From: Viridibacillus arvi
GTDB lineage: Bacteria > Bacillota > Bacilli > Bacillales_A > Planococcaceae
Length of the DNA: 64,000 bases
Assembly: GCF_001274945.1 (NCBI RefSeq)
Contig: NZ_LILB01000001.1
Coordinates: forward strand, 202,351 to 266,350
Direction of reading: 5' to 3'
The position numbers were made by a program, and so were the translations under genes. The notes under the pieces were generated by a model. It made no database searches. It saw only the letters and a list, made by a program, of their open reading frames with translations, and was not told where the DNA came from. Position 1 is the first letter of the stretch; each line of letters begins with the position of its first letter. Below, piece after piece: positions 24,536 through 33,420 of this stretch.

Positions 24536-25360
24536 TTAAATTTTACCTAAAGGACTTCTACAAATACCTATGTCTATACCTTTTTCATTTATTCCCTCTT
24601 TTAAATTTACTAAAGCAGAACCTGTATAGATTTGTTCAATAATGCTTGATATTTCTATATTTTCTTGATCAGTTAAAGGTTGATTAGTTAACAATTTAAT
24701 AAACCAATTTTTGATTTCATCAGGATATATATTTGCTGCAATTGAGGATAATCGATTAAACCCCATTTGTACTTTTTCTTCTAAATCTATTTCGCCACCG
24801 GCATAATAATAAAAGTCATCTTTAACTTGGCCATTCAATTTTATTATTTTATCTTTATGACCAGCTTCCTTTATACCTATTACTTTTTCGTTCTTACTTA
24901 AGAAAATGATATTATCTATAGATAGATCAAATCCTGTTCTTTTCGGATTATTATATATTATTGTTGGTTTGTTAGTTAGTTCAATAATCTTTTCAGAATA
25001 TCTCAATGCTTCTTCTTGAGTTGGAAGAATATAAGGTGGATATCCAAGTAATATTCCTGCAATCTTTGTCTTACTAATCGCTTTCGCAAACTCCATAGCC
25101 TCCAGCTGTCTAATAGAAGAAACTCCAAATAATATTTCCATGTTATTTATGAGTTCTTCTTCTATTGAAACAGCGTTAAGTAAGTCCAACTTTTCTTTCA
25201 GATTTAAACTATGTTGCTCTCCAGTAGACCCACCTACAAGAACAGATTTTATCCCCTTATTATATAAATATTTAATATGGTCTATAGTACCCTGTATGTT
25301 TATCGATTCATTTTTTAAAAATGCTGTGGGTACAGCAATATGAAAGGATTCTTTTAACAT
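24536..25360 (-). CDS. DapA/NanA-family lyase or synthase (dihydrodipicolinate synthase superfamily)
   Basis: 274 residues, slightly shorter than DapA (about 290). It is a TIM-barrel, Schiff-base aldolase/synthase. The catalytic Lys is visible in GIKEAG (about 155-160) and the conserved Tyr in IIYNNPKRTG (about 132-141). The family GTTGE substrate loop is here GGSTGEQHS. Differences from true DapA, and the position directly after a sigma-54 activator with catabolic genes on the other side, argue for a catabolic lyase acting on a 2-oxo acid rather than lysine synthesis. That role is inference; the substrate cannot be read. Confidence 0.8.
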   Translation of the reverse strand: MLKESFHIAVPTAFLKNESINIQGTIDHIKYLYNKGIKSVLVGGSTGEQHSLNLKEKLDLLNAVSIEEELINNMEILFGVSSIRQLEAMEFAKAISKTKIAGILLGYPPYILPTQEEALRYSEKIIELTNKPTIIYNNPKRTGFDLSIDNIIFLSKNEKVIGIKEAGHKDKIIKLNGQVKDDFYYYAGGEIDLEEKVQMGFNRLSSIAANIYPDEIKNWFIKLLTNQPLTDQENIEISSIIEQIYTGSALVNLKEGINEKGIDIGICRSPLGKI

Positions 25361-25503
25361 TTAAATCATTCCTCGTTTCTAATTAAACTATTTTTAGTTT
25401 ATTTAAAGTACAAAGATTAGATGATAAAGCCTAACTGATGAATGATAGTTTAAGACTTTTATATATAAAGGTACATGATAGTAGGGCTATTTTTAACGAA
25501 AAG

Positions 25504-26910
25504 TCATCTGACAGGAACTGAAATATTATATTTCTCTATTTTTCTGTATAGTGTACGTACACTTATGCCTAATTGCTCGGCAACTAACTTCTTACCTTCA
25601 AAATCATAGCCATAACGATTAAGTGCTTGAAGTATTCCATCCTTTTCCATATCCTTTAAATCATTTTGTTCCTTTAGTTTTTTAGGCGATTGAAGGAGTA
25701 CGGGATGTAAGAAGTCGGGCAGTGAAGATTCTGTGAGTTGATGACTTCTTTCCATATTCATACTATACTCAATGACATTTTCAAGTTCGCGAATATTTCC
25801 TGGCCAGTGGTATTGTTGTAATCTTTTCAAAAAACCTTCTGAGCATGTCTGTATGAATTTACCTGTTCGATTTTGAAGACGATCTATCAAGATAGGGACT
25901 AATGTTTCTATATCTTCTTTTCTTTCTCTTAATGCTGGTAAGTGGATTGGGATAACATTTAATCTATAATACAAGTCTGAACGGAATTTTTTAGCTTCCA
26001 TCATTTCCTCAAGGGGTTGATTTGTGGCAGCAATCACACGAATATTCACTTTTTTTGGATTGATTCCACCAACTCGATTTACCATGCCATCCTGTAGAAC
26101 TTTTAGTAACTTAGGTTGTAAATGGACAGGCAAATCTGCAACTTCATCTAAAAATAATGTCCCTCGATCTGCAAGTTCAAAATAGCCTGGCTTGCCTTTT
26201 TTATTTGCCCCTGTAAATGCGCCCTCCTCATATCCGAATAATTCACTTTCAAATAATGTTTCAGGAATGCTAGCGCAGTTGATTTCAATAAATTCACCTT
26301 TCCTTAACATACTTTGCTCATGAATAAACTTTGCTAAAAGGCTTTTTCCAGTACCCGTTTCTCCTGTGATAACAATTGAAGATGTACTGTTAGCAATTCT
26401 AGAAAGAAGTTCTTTTAGTTTTTTTAGCTGAGTATGGTTCCCGATAATATAATTAATATTTTCCTTTGAATTTCTGCCTGTATATTTAAATTCTCCGGAA
26501 CCGTCCAATATCGTTAAAATAATTTCGCTTAATTGTGTTAACCAGTATTTAAATTGATCTTGTTGTGCAATCAACTTTTCTTGTCCCTCTGAAGTGAAAC
26601 TTACAAAGGAAAGAAAGCCATAATGGTTATCATTTTTTGTGATTTTAATTAGAATTTCAGCTTTTGAAGGGCAGTTCGATTGGAAGTGGCAACCTTTACA
26701 CATTTTCATATGTCCGGGGTCTTTTACAAAACTAACAGCTTCTTTGTTTTGTTTTTGAAAAAATGGTAAATAGACTCGATCCTTTTTTTGAACTTGATAT
26801 TCTTCAGTGGATGCTACTAATACACCTTCATAATTAAAGAAAGCAATTTCAACTTGTAAAAGTTCTGCAAATGTTCGAATAGTCTTTGCAATTGAGGAAA
26901 TAGATGACAT
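25504..26910 (-). CDS. sigma-54-dependent transcriptional activator (enhancer-binding protein)
   Basis: 468 residues, with ATG behind GGGAGG. The N-terminal sensor part (about 1-140) carries a cysteine cluster CKGCHFQSNC that could bind metal or Fe-S, as in PocR-like sensors. The central AAA+ domain (about 155-385) has Walker A GETGTGKS, the sigma-54 contact loop GAFTGA (intact), Walker B TLFLDEVADLP and the R-finger region FRSDLYYRLNVIPI. The C-terminus has a Fis-type HTH (KLVAEQLGISVRTLYRKIEKY). It is divergent from the operon that starts with a perfect -24/-12 promoter, so it almost certainly activates that operon. Confidence 0.93.
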   Translation of the reverse strand: MSSISSIAKTIRTFAELLQVEIAFFNYEGVLVASTEEYQVQKKDRVYLPFFQKQNKEAVSFVKDPGHMKMCKGCHFQSNCPSKAEILIKITKNDNHYGFLSFVSFTSEGQEKLIAQQDQFKYWLTQLSEIILTILDGSGEFKYTGRNSKENINYIIGNHTQLKKLKELLSRIANSTSSIVITGETGTGKSLLAKFIHEQSMLRKGEFIEINCASIPETLFESELFGYEEGAFTGANKKGKPGYFELADRGTLFLDEVADLPVHLQPKLLKVLQDGMVNRVGGINPKKVNIRVIAATNQPLEEMMEAKKFRSDLYYRLNVIPIHLPALRERKEDIETLVPILIDRLQNRTGKFIQTCSEGFLKRLQQYHWPGNIRELENVIEYSMNMERSHQLTESSLPDFLHPVLLQSPKKLKEQNDLKDMEKDGILQALNRYGYDFEGKKLVAEQLGISVRTLYRKIEKYNISVPVR

Positions 26911-27058
26911 TCATACAACCTCCCACTTTCAATGTGTAATTATTTGTGAGTAGTAAGTTTAGACATAGAAATATCAATCAATCATTCTATTTTATTATTA
27001 GGATTTTTAATTATATGAATAATTTAGATGTCATAATTGTAGTTCAATAAAGTTAAAA

Positions 27059-27085
27059 TTGTCAATTTTCAGTCAATTGTGACAA
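27059..27085 (+). promoter_or_regulatory. candidate upstream activating sequence for the sigma-54 activator
   Basis: TTGTCA (27059-27064) and TGACAA (27080-27085) form an inverted repeat, and the direct repeat GTCAATT occurs twice in between. The centre lies about 65 nt upstream of the -24 element, a usual enhancer distance. Assignment to the adjacent activator is inferred. Confidence 0.5.
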
Positions 27086-27134
27086 AAATAATATTTTATT
27101 TTGATCAAAAACTAGGAACCATCACGACCGAGAG

Positions 27135-27150
27135 TTGGCACACTATTTGC
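27135..27150 (+). promoter_or_regulatory. sigma-54 (-24/-12) promoter
   Basis: TTGGCACACTATTTGC matches the sigma-54 consensus TGGCAC-N5-TTGC exactly, with correct GG-to-GC spacing. It lies 37 nt upstream of the first SDR gene and beside a divergent sigma-54 activator gene. Confidence 0.92.
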
Positions 27151-27186
27151 TTTATTTCTATTAAAACAGTTCAAGGGGGTTTTTAG

Positions 27187-27963
27187 ATGAAAATGGATTA
27201 TTTTAAGTTAACTAACAAAGTAGCTGTTGTAACAGGAGCGGCCTCTGGAATTGGATATGCTACAGCAGAACTATTAGCTGAAGTAGGATTGCAAGTCATT
27301 TTACTAGATATTGATGAAGTTAAAGGTGAGCAAGCTGCTAGTACAATTCTAGAGAATGGTTATCAGGCTCAATTTATGAAATGTGATGTAACAAGTGCAG
27401 CAAATTGCCAGGCAGTAAGTGAAGAGATTAAGCAAACATACGGCAATGTAGATGTACTTTTCAATAATGCAGGTATTATTAAGCGAAAAACTGTAGTGGA
27501 TTTAGAGGAACATGAATGGGATGCCGTTATAGATGTTTCCTTAAAAGGTGTGTATCTTCTATCTAAATACATCATTCCTATAATGGCTGAAGGAACAGGT
27601 GGAAGTATTATTAATACCGGATCTGGTTGGGGACTAAAAGGTGGTGACAAAGCTGCGTCATATTGTGCGGCAAAGGCTGGTGTTGTCAATTTGACAAAAG
27701 CAATGGCCATTGACCATGGACCACAGAATATCCGTGTCAATTGTATCTGTCCAGGAGATACAGATACACCATTATTAAGAAGCGAGGCACAACAGTTAAA
27801 TCTCGAAGAAGGCTCTTTCTTAAAAGATTCTGCAGTGGGCCGTCCATTGGCACGATTAGGAACACCTCAAGATATTGCTAAAGGAGTGCTATTCTTAGCA
27901 AGCGATTTATCTAGTTGGGTAACAGGAACGGAATTAGTCGTTGATGGTGGCGGCTTGGCATAA
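27187..27963 (+). CDS. short-chain dehydrogenase/reductase, first gene of the sigma-54 operon
   Basis: 258 residues behind CAAGGGGG. It is a classical SDR: TGAASGIGYA (17-26 region) binds NAD(P), followed by NNAGI, the catalytic Ser in NTGSGWG, and YCAAK (Tyr/Lys). The C-terminal GRPLARLGTPQDIAKGVLFL and GTELVVDGG are standard. Asp at the end of the second strand (LLDIDE) favours NAD. Catabolic operons often use such an enzyme to oxidise a hydroxy acid or alcohol. The substrate is unknown. It is followed after 29 nt by the GcvPA-like gene. Confidence 0.9.
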   Translation: MKMDYFKLTNKVAVVTGAASGIGYATAELLAEVGLQVILLDIDEVKGEQAASTILENGYQAQFMKCDVTSAANCQAVSEEIKQTYGNVDVLFNNAGIIKRKTVVDLEEHEWDAVIDVSLKGVYLLSKYIIPIMAEGTGGSIINTGSGWGLKGGDKAASYCAAKAGVVNLTKAMAIDHGPQNIRVNCICPGDTDTPLLRSEAQQLNLEEGSFLKDSAVGRPLARLGTPQDIAKGVLFLASDLSSWVTGTELVVDGGGLA

Positions 27964-27992
27964 CGATAACCAAAATATTAGGAGGTAATACT

Positions 27993-29381
27993 ATGACAAA
28001 AAAGGTGCACCCATACATCCCAAATATGGTACCTAAAGTTAAAGAAGAAATGCTGAAAGTAATTGGGGTAGAGAACAGTATGGAATTATATTCATGTATC
28101 CCTGAAGAACTTCAGCTACAGGAAGAGATGAATATACCAAAAGCATTAACAGAATACGAATTACGAAGACATATTGAAGGTCTTTTGAAGAAAAATATTA
28201 GTACAAACGACTATATTAACTTTTTAGGTGCCGGATGTTGGCAACATTTTGTTCCAGCGGTTTGTGACGAAATCAATCAAAGGTCGGAATTTCTAACAGC
28301 TTATGCTGGAGAACCTTATGAAGACCATGGTAGATTTCAGTCTTTATTTGAATATCAAAGTCTATTAGCGGAGCTTGTAGATATGGATGTTGTGAATGTA
28401 CCTACATTCGATTGGGGGCAGGCTGCAGCAACTTCAATTAGAATGGCAGCTCGCATTAATGGAAGAAAGAAAGTTTTGATAGCTGCAACAGTTGCTCCGG
28501 AAAGAACAAAGATTATTGCTAACTACGGTTCTCCAGAGCTCGAATTTAGCAATATTGCTTTCGATCTTGATACAGGTTTAATGGACTTAGATGACTTGAA
28601 AAGTAAAATTTCTAATGAAGTAGCGGCGATTTACTTTGAAAATCCATCTTATTTAGGATTTATAGAATCCCAAGGAAATGAGATTTCTGTAATCGCTAAA
28701 GAACATGATGTATTACTTGTAGTAGGGGTGGATCCAATCTCATTAGGTGTATTGGCACCACCAAGTCATTATGGTGCTGATATTGTTTGTGGAGATTTAC
28801 AACCACTCGGTATGCATATGAATTACAGCGGTGGCCAAGCCGGTTTTATCGCTACTCGCGATGAAGAAACATTCATTAATGAATTCCCATCACGTTTATT
28901 TGGTATCGTGCCAACAATAAAAGAAGGGGAATATGGATTTGGTGACGTGGCGTATGAACGGACTTCTTTTGCCCAAAGAGAAAAAGGAAAAGAATCGGTT
29001 GGTACTCAAACGGCATTATGGGGTATTACAGCTGGCGTGTACTTATCTTTACTTGGGCCTGAGGGGATGTATGAATTAGGGCAAACCATTATGCAAAATA
29101 GTCAATACACAGTAAAGAAATTGAATAAAATTGCGGGTATACAAGGTTCAAGAATTGTTTCGCCATTCTTTAAAGAATTTATTGTGGACTTTAACGATAC
29201 GGGAATCTCGGTTCAAACAATTAATGAAATGTTATTAGAAAAGAAGATTTTTGGTGGTAAGGATCTTTCTAAGGAGTTCCCAGAGTATGGACAATGTGCT
29301 CTATTTTGTGTGACAGAGGTGCATACGAAAGAAGATATGGATTGTTTGATAGAGGCTCTTGAAGATATTGTTACAAAATAA
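27993..29381 (+). CDS. glycine dehydrogenase subunit 1-like PLP-fold protein (GcvPA paralogue)
   Basis: 462 residues, close to GcvPA (about 450), behind AGGAGG. Clear family landmarks are YINFLGAGCWQHFVPAVCDEI, RSEFLTAY, FEYQSLLAELVDMD and AGVYLSLLGPEG. Yet positions usually conserved in GcvPA differ. After LTAY, the expected TPYQPEISQG is AGEPYEDHGR. The late REKATSNICT block is REKGKESVGTQ. GcvPA lacks the PLP lysine and works as a heterodimer with GcvPB, encoded next. No gcvT or gcvH accompanies them here. A decarboxylase-like enzyme for a substrate other than glycine is my inference. Confidence 0.85.
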   Translation: MTKKVHPYIPNMVPKVKEEMLKVIGVENSMELYSCIPEELQLQEEMNIPKALTEYELRRHIEGLLKKNISTNDYINFLGAGCWQHFVPAVCDEINQRSEFLTAYAGEPYEDHGRFQSLFEYQSLLAELVDMDVVNVPTFDWGQAAATSIRMAARINGRKKVLIAATVAPERTKIIANYGSPELEFSNIAFDLDTGLMDLDDLKSKISNEVAAIYFENPSYLGFIESQGNEISVIAKEHDVLLVVGVDPISLGVLAPPSHYGADIVCGDLQPLGMHMNYSGGQAGFIATRDEETFINEFPSRLFGIVPTIKEGEYGFGDVAYERTSFAQREKGKESVGTQTALWGITAGVYLSLLGPEGMYELGQTIMQNSQYTVKKLNKIAGIQGSRIVSPFFKEFIVDFNDTGISVQTINEMLLEKKIFGGKDLSKEFPEYGQCALFCVTEVHTKEDMDCLIEALEDIVTK

Positions 29382-29405
29382 ACGTCTACAAAAGGAGTTT
29401 TGAGA

Positions 29406-30980
29406 ATGAAACCAATAATAAGAACTGAAGCTACTCGCGATTTTCATCAAGCGAAATGGAATGAACCTATTATTTTTGAACTTCATCAAGAAGGAGAAAA
29501 AGGTGTTGAAGTACCACTAGCAAATGAAGAAGTGGTATCTACTATTGGTGACGGTGTATCTACTATTCCTGCATCTATGTCTAGAAAAAATAGACCGAAT
29601 CTTCCGGAAATTGGTCAAGCTCGTGTACTTCGCCATTACTTACGACTTTCTCAAGAAACATTGGGATCAGACTTTAATGTAGAAATCGGTCAAGGTACAT
29701 GTACGATGAAATATATCCCGAAAATAAATGAATTATTAATTAGAAATCCCAAGATGATGGACCTTCACCCGCTTCAAGAAGAGAGCACTGTACAAGGTAT
29801 GTTAGAAATTATTCATAATTTAGATTTGTGTATGCGTGAAATCTCAGGTATGGGCGCTTTTTCATTCCAGCCAGGTGGGGGAACACAAGCGCTATTTGCT
29901 ATGGCTTCCATCGTAAGAAAATATCATGAGACACGTGGTGAAGGAGATCAGCGTGATGAAATCATCACAACTATTTTCTCGCATCCATCACAAGCAGCAA
30001 CAGCTGTTGTGAAAGGATATAAAGTGATTACATTACATCCAGATGAAAATGGCTTCCCAGATATTGAGAAATTAAAAGGAGTTGTTTCTGAAAGAACGGC
30101 TGGGTTTGTTGTAGCAAATCCTGAAGATACAGGAATCTTTAATTCTAAAATTAAAGAGTTTACTAAGATTGTACATGAAGCGGGTGGTATTTGTTATTAC
30201 GATCAAGCAAATGCAAATGGGTTATTAGGTATAACAAGAGCAAAAGAAGCGGGCTTTGATATGTGTTTCTTTAACCTTCATAAAACGTTCGCTGCACCTC
30301 ATATGTGTGGGGGGCCAGCGACAGGAGCGCTAGGGGTTACTGAAGCATTAAAAGAATATTTACCAGGACCAATTGTAGAATATGATGGAGTAAAATATTC
30401 GTTAAATGATAATCTACAACATTCGATTGGCAAAGTACGTGCATTCCATGGCGTAGCCCAAACGATCTTAAGATCTTATGCATGGATACGGGCATTAGGT
30501 CCAGATGGCTTAAGAGAAGTAGCCCAAACGGCAGTATTGAATAATAATTACTTATATCATAAAGTACAAAAAATTCGTGGTGCAAGTGCTCCATACGTTA
30601 AAGGCCAGAGATTAGAACAAGTTCGATATAGTTGGGAACAGATGGCCAGTGAAACAGGAATTACTACAGAAGATGTACAAAGAAGGATGACTGATTTCGG
30701 TCTACATTACTGGACTAGTCACCACCCGTATATCGTTCCACAACCATTTACACTTGAACCAACTGAATCTTATTCAAAAACGGATTTAGATGAATACATT
30801 AATGCGCTTCAGCAAATTTCAGATGAAGCATATAACAATCCTGAAATTGTGAAAAATGCTCCGTACAATAGCACAATTCATCAACTAGTTGAAGAAGATT
30901 ATTTAGATAATCCCGAAAAATGGTGTATTACTTGGAGGATGTATCAAAAGAAAGTATTAAAACCAGTACTTATTAAGTAA
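29406..30980 (+). CDS. glycine dehydrogenase subunit 2-like PLP enzyme (GcvPB paralogue)
   Basis: About 524 residues from ATG 29406 (AAAGGAG upstream), some 30 longer than GcvPB. The PLP lysine sits in NLHKTF as in GcvPB, and GTCTMKYIPKINE plus LHPLQEESTVQG are kept. Other active-site segments deviate: PHGGGGPG is PHMCGGPATG, HGTNPAT is HPSQAAT, and DGANLNA is DQANANG. An extension near residues 40-60 and a distinct C-terminus (DYLDNPEKWCITWRMY) also differ. With the GcvPA-like partner it probably forms a diverged P-protein-like decarboxylase, induced through sigma-54. Ordinary glycine cleavage is less likely because T and H proteins are not in the cluster. Confidence 0.85.
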   Translation: MKPIIRTEATRDFHQAKWNEPIIFELHQEGEKGVEVPLANEEVVSTIGDGVSTIPASMSRKNRPNLPEIGQARVLRHYLRLSQETLGSDFNVEIGQGTCTMKYIPKINELLIRNPKMMDLHPLQEESTVQGMLEIIHNLDLCMREISGMGAFSFQPGGGTQALFAMASIVRKYHETRGEGDQRDEIITTIFSHPSQAATAVVKGYKVITLHPDENGFPDIEKLKGVVSERTAGFVVANPEDTGIFNSKIKEFTKIVHEAGGICYYDQANANGLLGITRAKEAGFDMCFFNLHKTFAAPHMCGGPATGALGVTEALKEYLPGPIVEYDGVKYSLNDNLQHSIGKVRAFHGVAQTILRSYAWIRALGPDGLREVAQTAVLNNNYLYHKVQKIRGASAPYVKGQRLEQVRYSWEQMASETGITTEDVQRRMTDFGLHYWTSHHPYIVPQPFTLEPTESYSKTDLDEYINALQQISDEAYNNPEIVKNAPYNSTIHQLVEEDYLDNPEKWCITWRMYQKKVLKPVLIK

Positions 30981-30987
30981 AAGCAGC

Positions 30988-31020
30988 GGCAATCAATTGA
31001 TAAGAATTGATTGCCTTTGT
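30988..31020 (+). terminator. hairpin terminator/attenuator in the sigma-54 operon
   Basis: A perfect 11-bp stem GGCAATCAATT / AATTGATTGCC with a 6-nt loop is followed by TTTGTTT. It falls between the GcvP-like pair and the ABC transporter genes and probably lowers expression downstream rather than ending the operon. Confidence 0.8.
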
Positions 31021-31110
31021 TTCCTAGAAAAGAGTGGAGGGTGGAAATACTGAAGTTTTTCGAGTACAGTCCAGCTGGTTTTTTTAATAAAAATAAGGAG
31101 TGGATGAATA

Positions 31111-31932
31111 ATGAAGAAGAATAAAAATGCTTTATTATCTCTTTTTGTTGGAATACTAGTTATTTTTGTTTTAAGTGCTTGTAACAGTAATACTTCTAGC
31201 AATTCTAAAGGAAACGAAAAGACTGATAATAAAGTGAAAATGGATCTTGTAAATGAGGGGAAATTGACTTTTGCAATGAGCGGTCTATTAAAACCTCTAA
31301 ACTATAAAGAAAATGAAAAATTAGTAGGGTTTGATGTTGAAATTGGGACCGAGATTGCAAAACGAATTGGATTAGAGGCTAATCCAGTAACAAACCCATG
31401 GGAAACGATTATACAAGGGTTAAAAGGGAAAAAATATGATGCGATTATTGGCAGTATGACAGCTACCGAAGACCGCTCTAAACAAGTAGATTTCTCAGAT
31501 CCATACTACACTTCTGGAGCACAAGTATTTGTAGCAGAAGGAAATAATGAAATAAAGGCTAAAGAGGATTTAAAGGATAAAACGATTGGTGTAATGCAAG
31601 CGAGTACTTATACAGATGATGCAAAAAAATATACAACTAAAATTAAGAGCTTTCCAAGTGATATATATGCATTGCAAGATTTGCCTCCAGGTCGTGTAGG
31701 TGCAGTAATTACGGACAGAATTGTAGGTGTTTCTGCAATTAAAGAATCAGGATTGAAAATTAAACCAATCGATGATGTTATCAAAACTGAAGAAATTGCC
31801 GTTGCAATAAATAAAGGAAATCCAGAGTTATTAAAAGCAATTAATGAAGCAATCGCATCTATGGTTGAAGACGGAACATATGAAAAAATCAGCACTAAGT
31901 GGTTTGGAGTAAATCTTCTTGAAAAAAAATAG
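31111..31932 (+). CDS. polar amino-acid ABC transporter substrate-binding lipoprotein
   Basis: 273 residues with lipobox LSAC (C about 23). It is a family-3 solute-binding fold: GKLTFAMSGLLKPLNYKE, VGFDVEIGTEIAKRIG, WETIIQGLKGKKYDAIIGSM, and TEDRSKQVDFSDPYYTSGAQ with the Arg/Asp that hold amino-acid ligands. The following permease and ATPase complete an importer. It presumably takes up the amino acid or amine degraded by the surrounding enzymes. Ligand identity is not readable. Confidence 0.92.
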   Translation: MKKNKNALLSLFVGILVIFVLSACNSNTSSNSKGNEKTDNKVKMDLVNEGKLTFAMSGLLKPLNYKENEKLVGFDVEIGTEIAKRIGLEANPVTNPWETIIQGLKGKKYDAIIGSMTATEDRSKQVDFSDPYYTSGAQVFVAEGNNEIKAKEDLKDKTIGVMQASTYTDDAKKYTTKIKSFPSDIYALQDLPPGRVGAVITDRIVGVSAIKESGLKIKPIDDVIKTEEIAVAINKGNPELLKAINEAIASMVEDGTYEKISTKWFGVNLLEKK

Positions 31933-31977
31933 AGTTTTAAATTAATAGTACAAGATTTAGAAAGGAGGAAATTGTTA

Positions 31978-32676
31978 TTGAACTTCTTAACCAATATTGC
32001 TTCTATATTTCAAACACATGGAATTGAATTTTTAAAAGCGACATTAATAACAGTAGAACTTACCTTCGTATCATTAATAATTGCTACTATAATTGGTTTA
32101 GTATTCGCTTTCTTTAAAGTCTCAAATATTAAAATACTAGGAAAAATAGCAGATATATATATCTTCTTAATTCGAGGAATGCCGTTAATTGTTCAATTAA
32201 TGTTTTTATATTATGGTATTTCAAGTGTTTTTGTATTATCAGATTTTACGGCAGGAGCTTTAGCATTAGGAATACACTCAGGAGCTTATATAGCTGAAAT
32301 TTTCCGTGGTTCTATCCAATCTATTGACCGAGGACAGGTGGAGGCAGCTCGCTCATTAGGTATGCCATATATGCTGGGAATGCGCCGTATTATACTCCCT
32401 CAAGCTTTTAAAAGAGCTATCCCAGCACTAGGGAATCAATTTATCATTGGTTTGAAGGATTCATCGTTGGTGGCTTATATTGCAGTTTCCGAACTATTTA
32501 ATCATGCATTATCTGCTCAAGCGGCTAACTATATGCCATTTGAAACCTATTTTGTAGTCGGCATTTATTATTTAATCTTAGTTCTTATCTTCACACTTCT
32601 TTTCAATAAGCTGGAGAAAAAATTAGATGTTGGAGGGAGAGAGAAGAAAAATGATAAAACTGAAAAATTTGCGTAA
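31978..32676 (+). CDS. amino-acid ABC transporter permease
   Basis: About 232 residues. TTG 31978 is preferred over TTG 31972 because AAAGGAGG (31961-31968) is 9 nt away. It is of the HisM/GlnP family, with about five helices. The conserved [16 protein letters not shown] and the EAA loop [22 protein letters not shown] are present. A single permease gene is present, so it likely works as a homodimer. The 3' end overlaps the upstream region of the ATPase gene. Confidence 0.9.
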   Translation: MNFLTNIASIFQTHGIEFLKATLITVELTFVSLIIATIIGLVFAFFKVSNIKILGKIADIYIFLIRGMPLIVQLMFLYYGISSVFVLSDFTAGALALGIHSGAYIAEIFRGSIQSIDRGQVEAARSLGMPYMLGMRRIILPQAFKRAIPALGNQFIIGLKDSSLVAYIAVSELFNHALSAQAANYMPFETYFVVGIYYLILVLIFTLLFNKLEKKLDVGGREKKNDKTEKFA

Positions 32677-33373
32677 ATCATTTGGTGATTTAGAAGTACT
32701 AAAAGATATTTCTTTAGAAATACAGAAGTCAGAAGTTGTCGTATTAATTGGTGCAAGTGGTTCAGGGAAAAGTACTTTACTAAGATGTCTGAATTTTCTT
32801 GAAATTAATAATGGTGGTCAAATAGAGATTAACGGAAAATTAATCGATGCTGGAAAAGAGAATCTAAATAAAGTTCGTGAAAATATGGGAATGGTATTTC
32901 AACATTTTAATTTGTTCCCTCATTTATCGATTTTACAAAATGTTATAGAAGCACCTGTTCATGTGAAAAAACAAAGTAAGGAAGAAGCTACACGAAAGGC
33001 AAAGGAACTTTTACAAAAAGTAGGTTTAGCTGATAAAGCAAACTTTTATCCGGATCAACTGTCAGGTGGTCAAAAACAGAGAGTCGCGATAGCAAGAGCT
33101 CTTGCTATGGAGCCAGAAGTTATGTTATTTGATGAACCGACTTCTGCTCTAGACCCAGAGCTAGTAGGCGAAGTTTTAGAAACGATGAAAAATTTAGCAA
33201 GGGAAGGAATGACAATGGTCATAGTAACCCATGAAATGGGATTTGCTAGGGAAGTAGCTGATCGTGTCATCATGTTGGCTGATGGCAAAATTATTGAAGA
33301 AGGACCGCCGTCTGAATTTTTTAAAAATCCAAAAGAAGAAAAAACAATCCGTTTTTTACAGCAAGTTTTATAA
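32651..33373 (+). CDS. amino-acid ABC transporter ATP-binding protein (GlnQ type)
   Basis: 240 residues from ATG 32651, behind GGAGGGAGA; TTG 32627 is rejected. Walker [11 protein letters not shown]-loop [12 protein letters not shown], signature [17 protein letters not shown], Walker [17 protein letters not shown] and H-loop [10 protein letters not shown] are typical of the polar amino-acid uptake class. The start lies inside the end of the permease gene (26-nt overlap). Confidence 0.93.
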   Translation: MIKLKNLRKSFGDLEVLKDISLEIQKSEVVVLIGASGSGKSTLLRCLNFLEINNGGQIEINGKLIDAGKENLNKVRENMGMVFQHFNLFPHLSILQNVIEAPVHVKKQSKEEATRKAKELLQKVGLADKANFYPDQLSGGQKQRVAIARALAMEPEVMLFDEPTSALDPELVGEVLETMKNLAREGMTMVIVTHEMGFAREVADRVIMLADGKIIEEGPPSEFFKNPKEEKTIRFLQQVL

Positions 33374-33420
33374 AGGCGATTAATAAGTGCTTAGAATTAA
33401 TTTTAGAGGAGTGCATTTAA

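Noticed and set aside
24536-25360. dapA (lysine biosynthesis)
   Set aside because: The Schiff-base Lys and Tyr fit the superfamily, but the substrate loop differs and the context is catabolic, so only the superfamily is called.
27993-30980. Ordinary glycine cleavage system P-protein genes (gcvPA/gcvPB)
   Set aside because: No gcvT or gcvH is adjacent, a sigma-54 promoter is used, and several near-invariant active-site motifs are changed. I therefore withheld the gene symbols.
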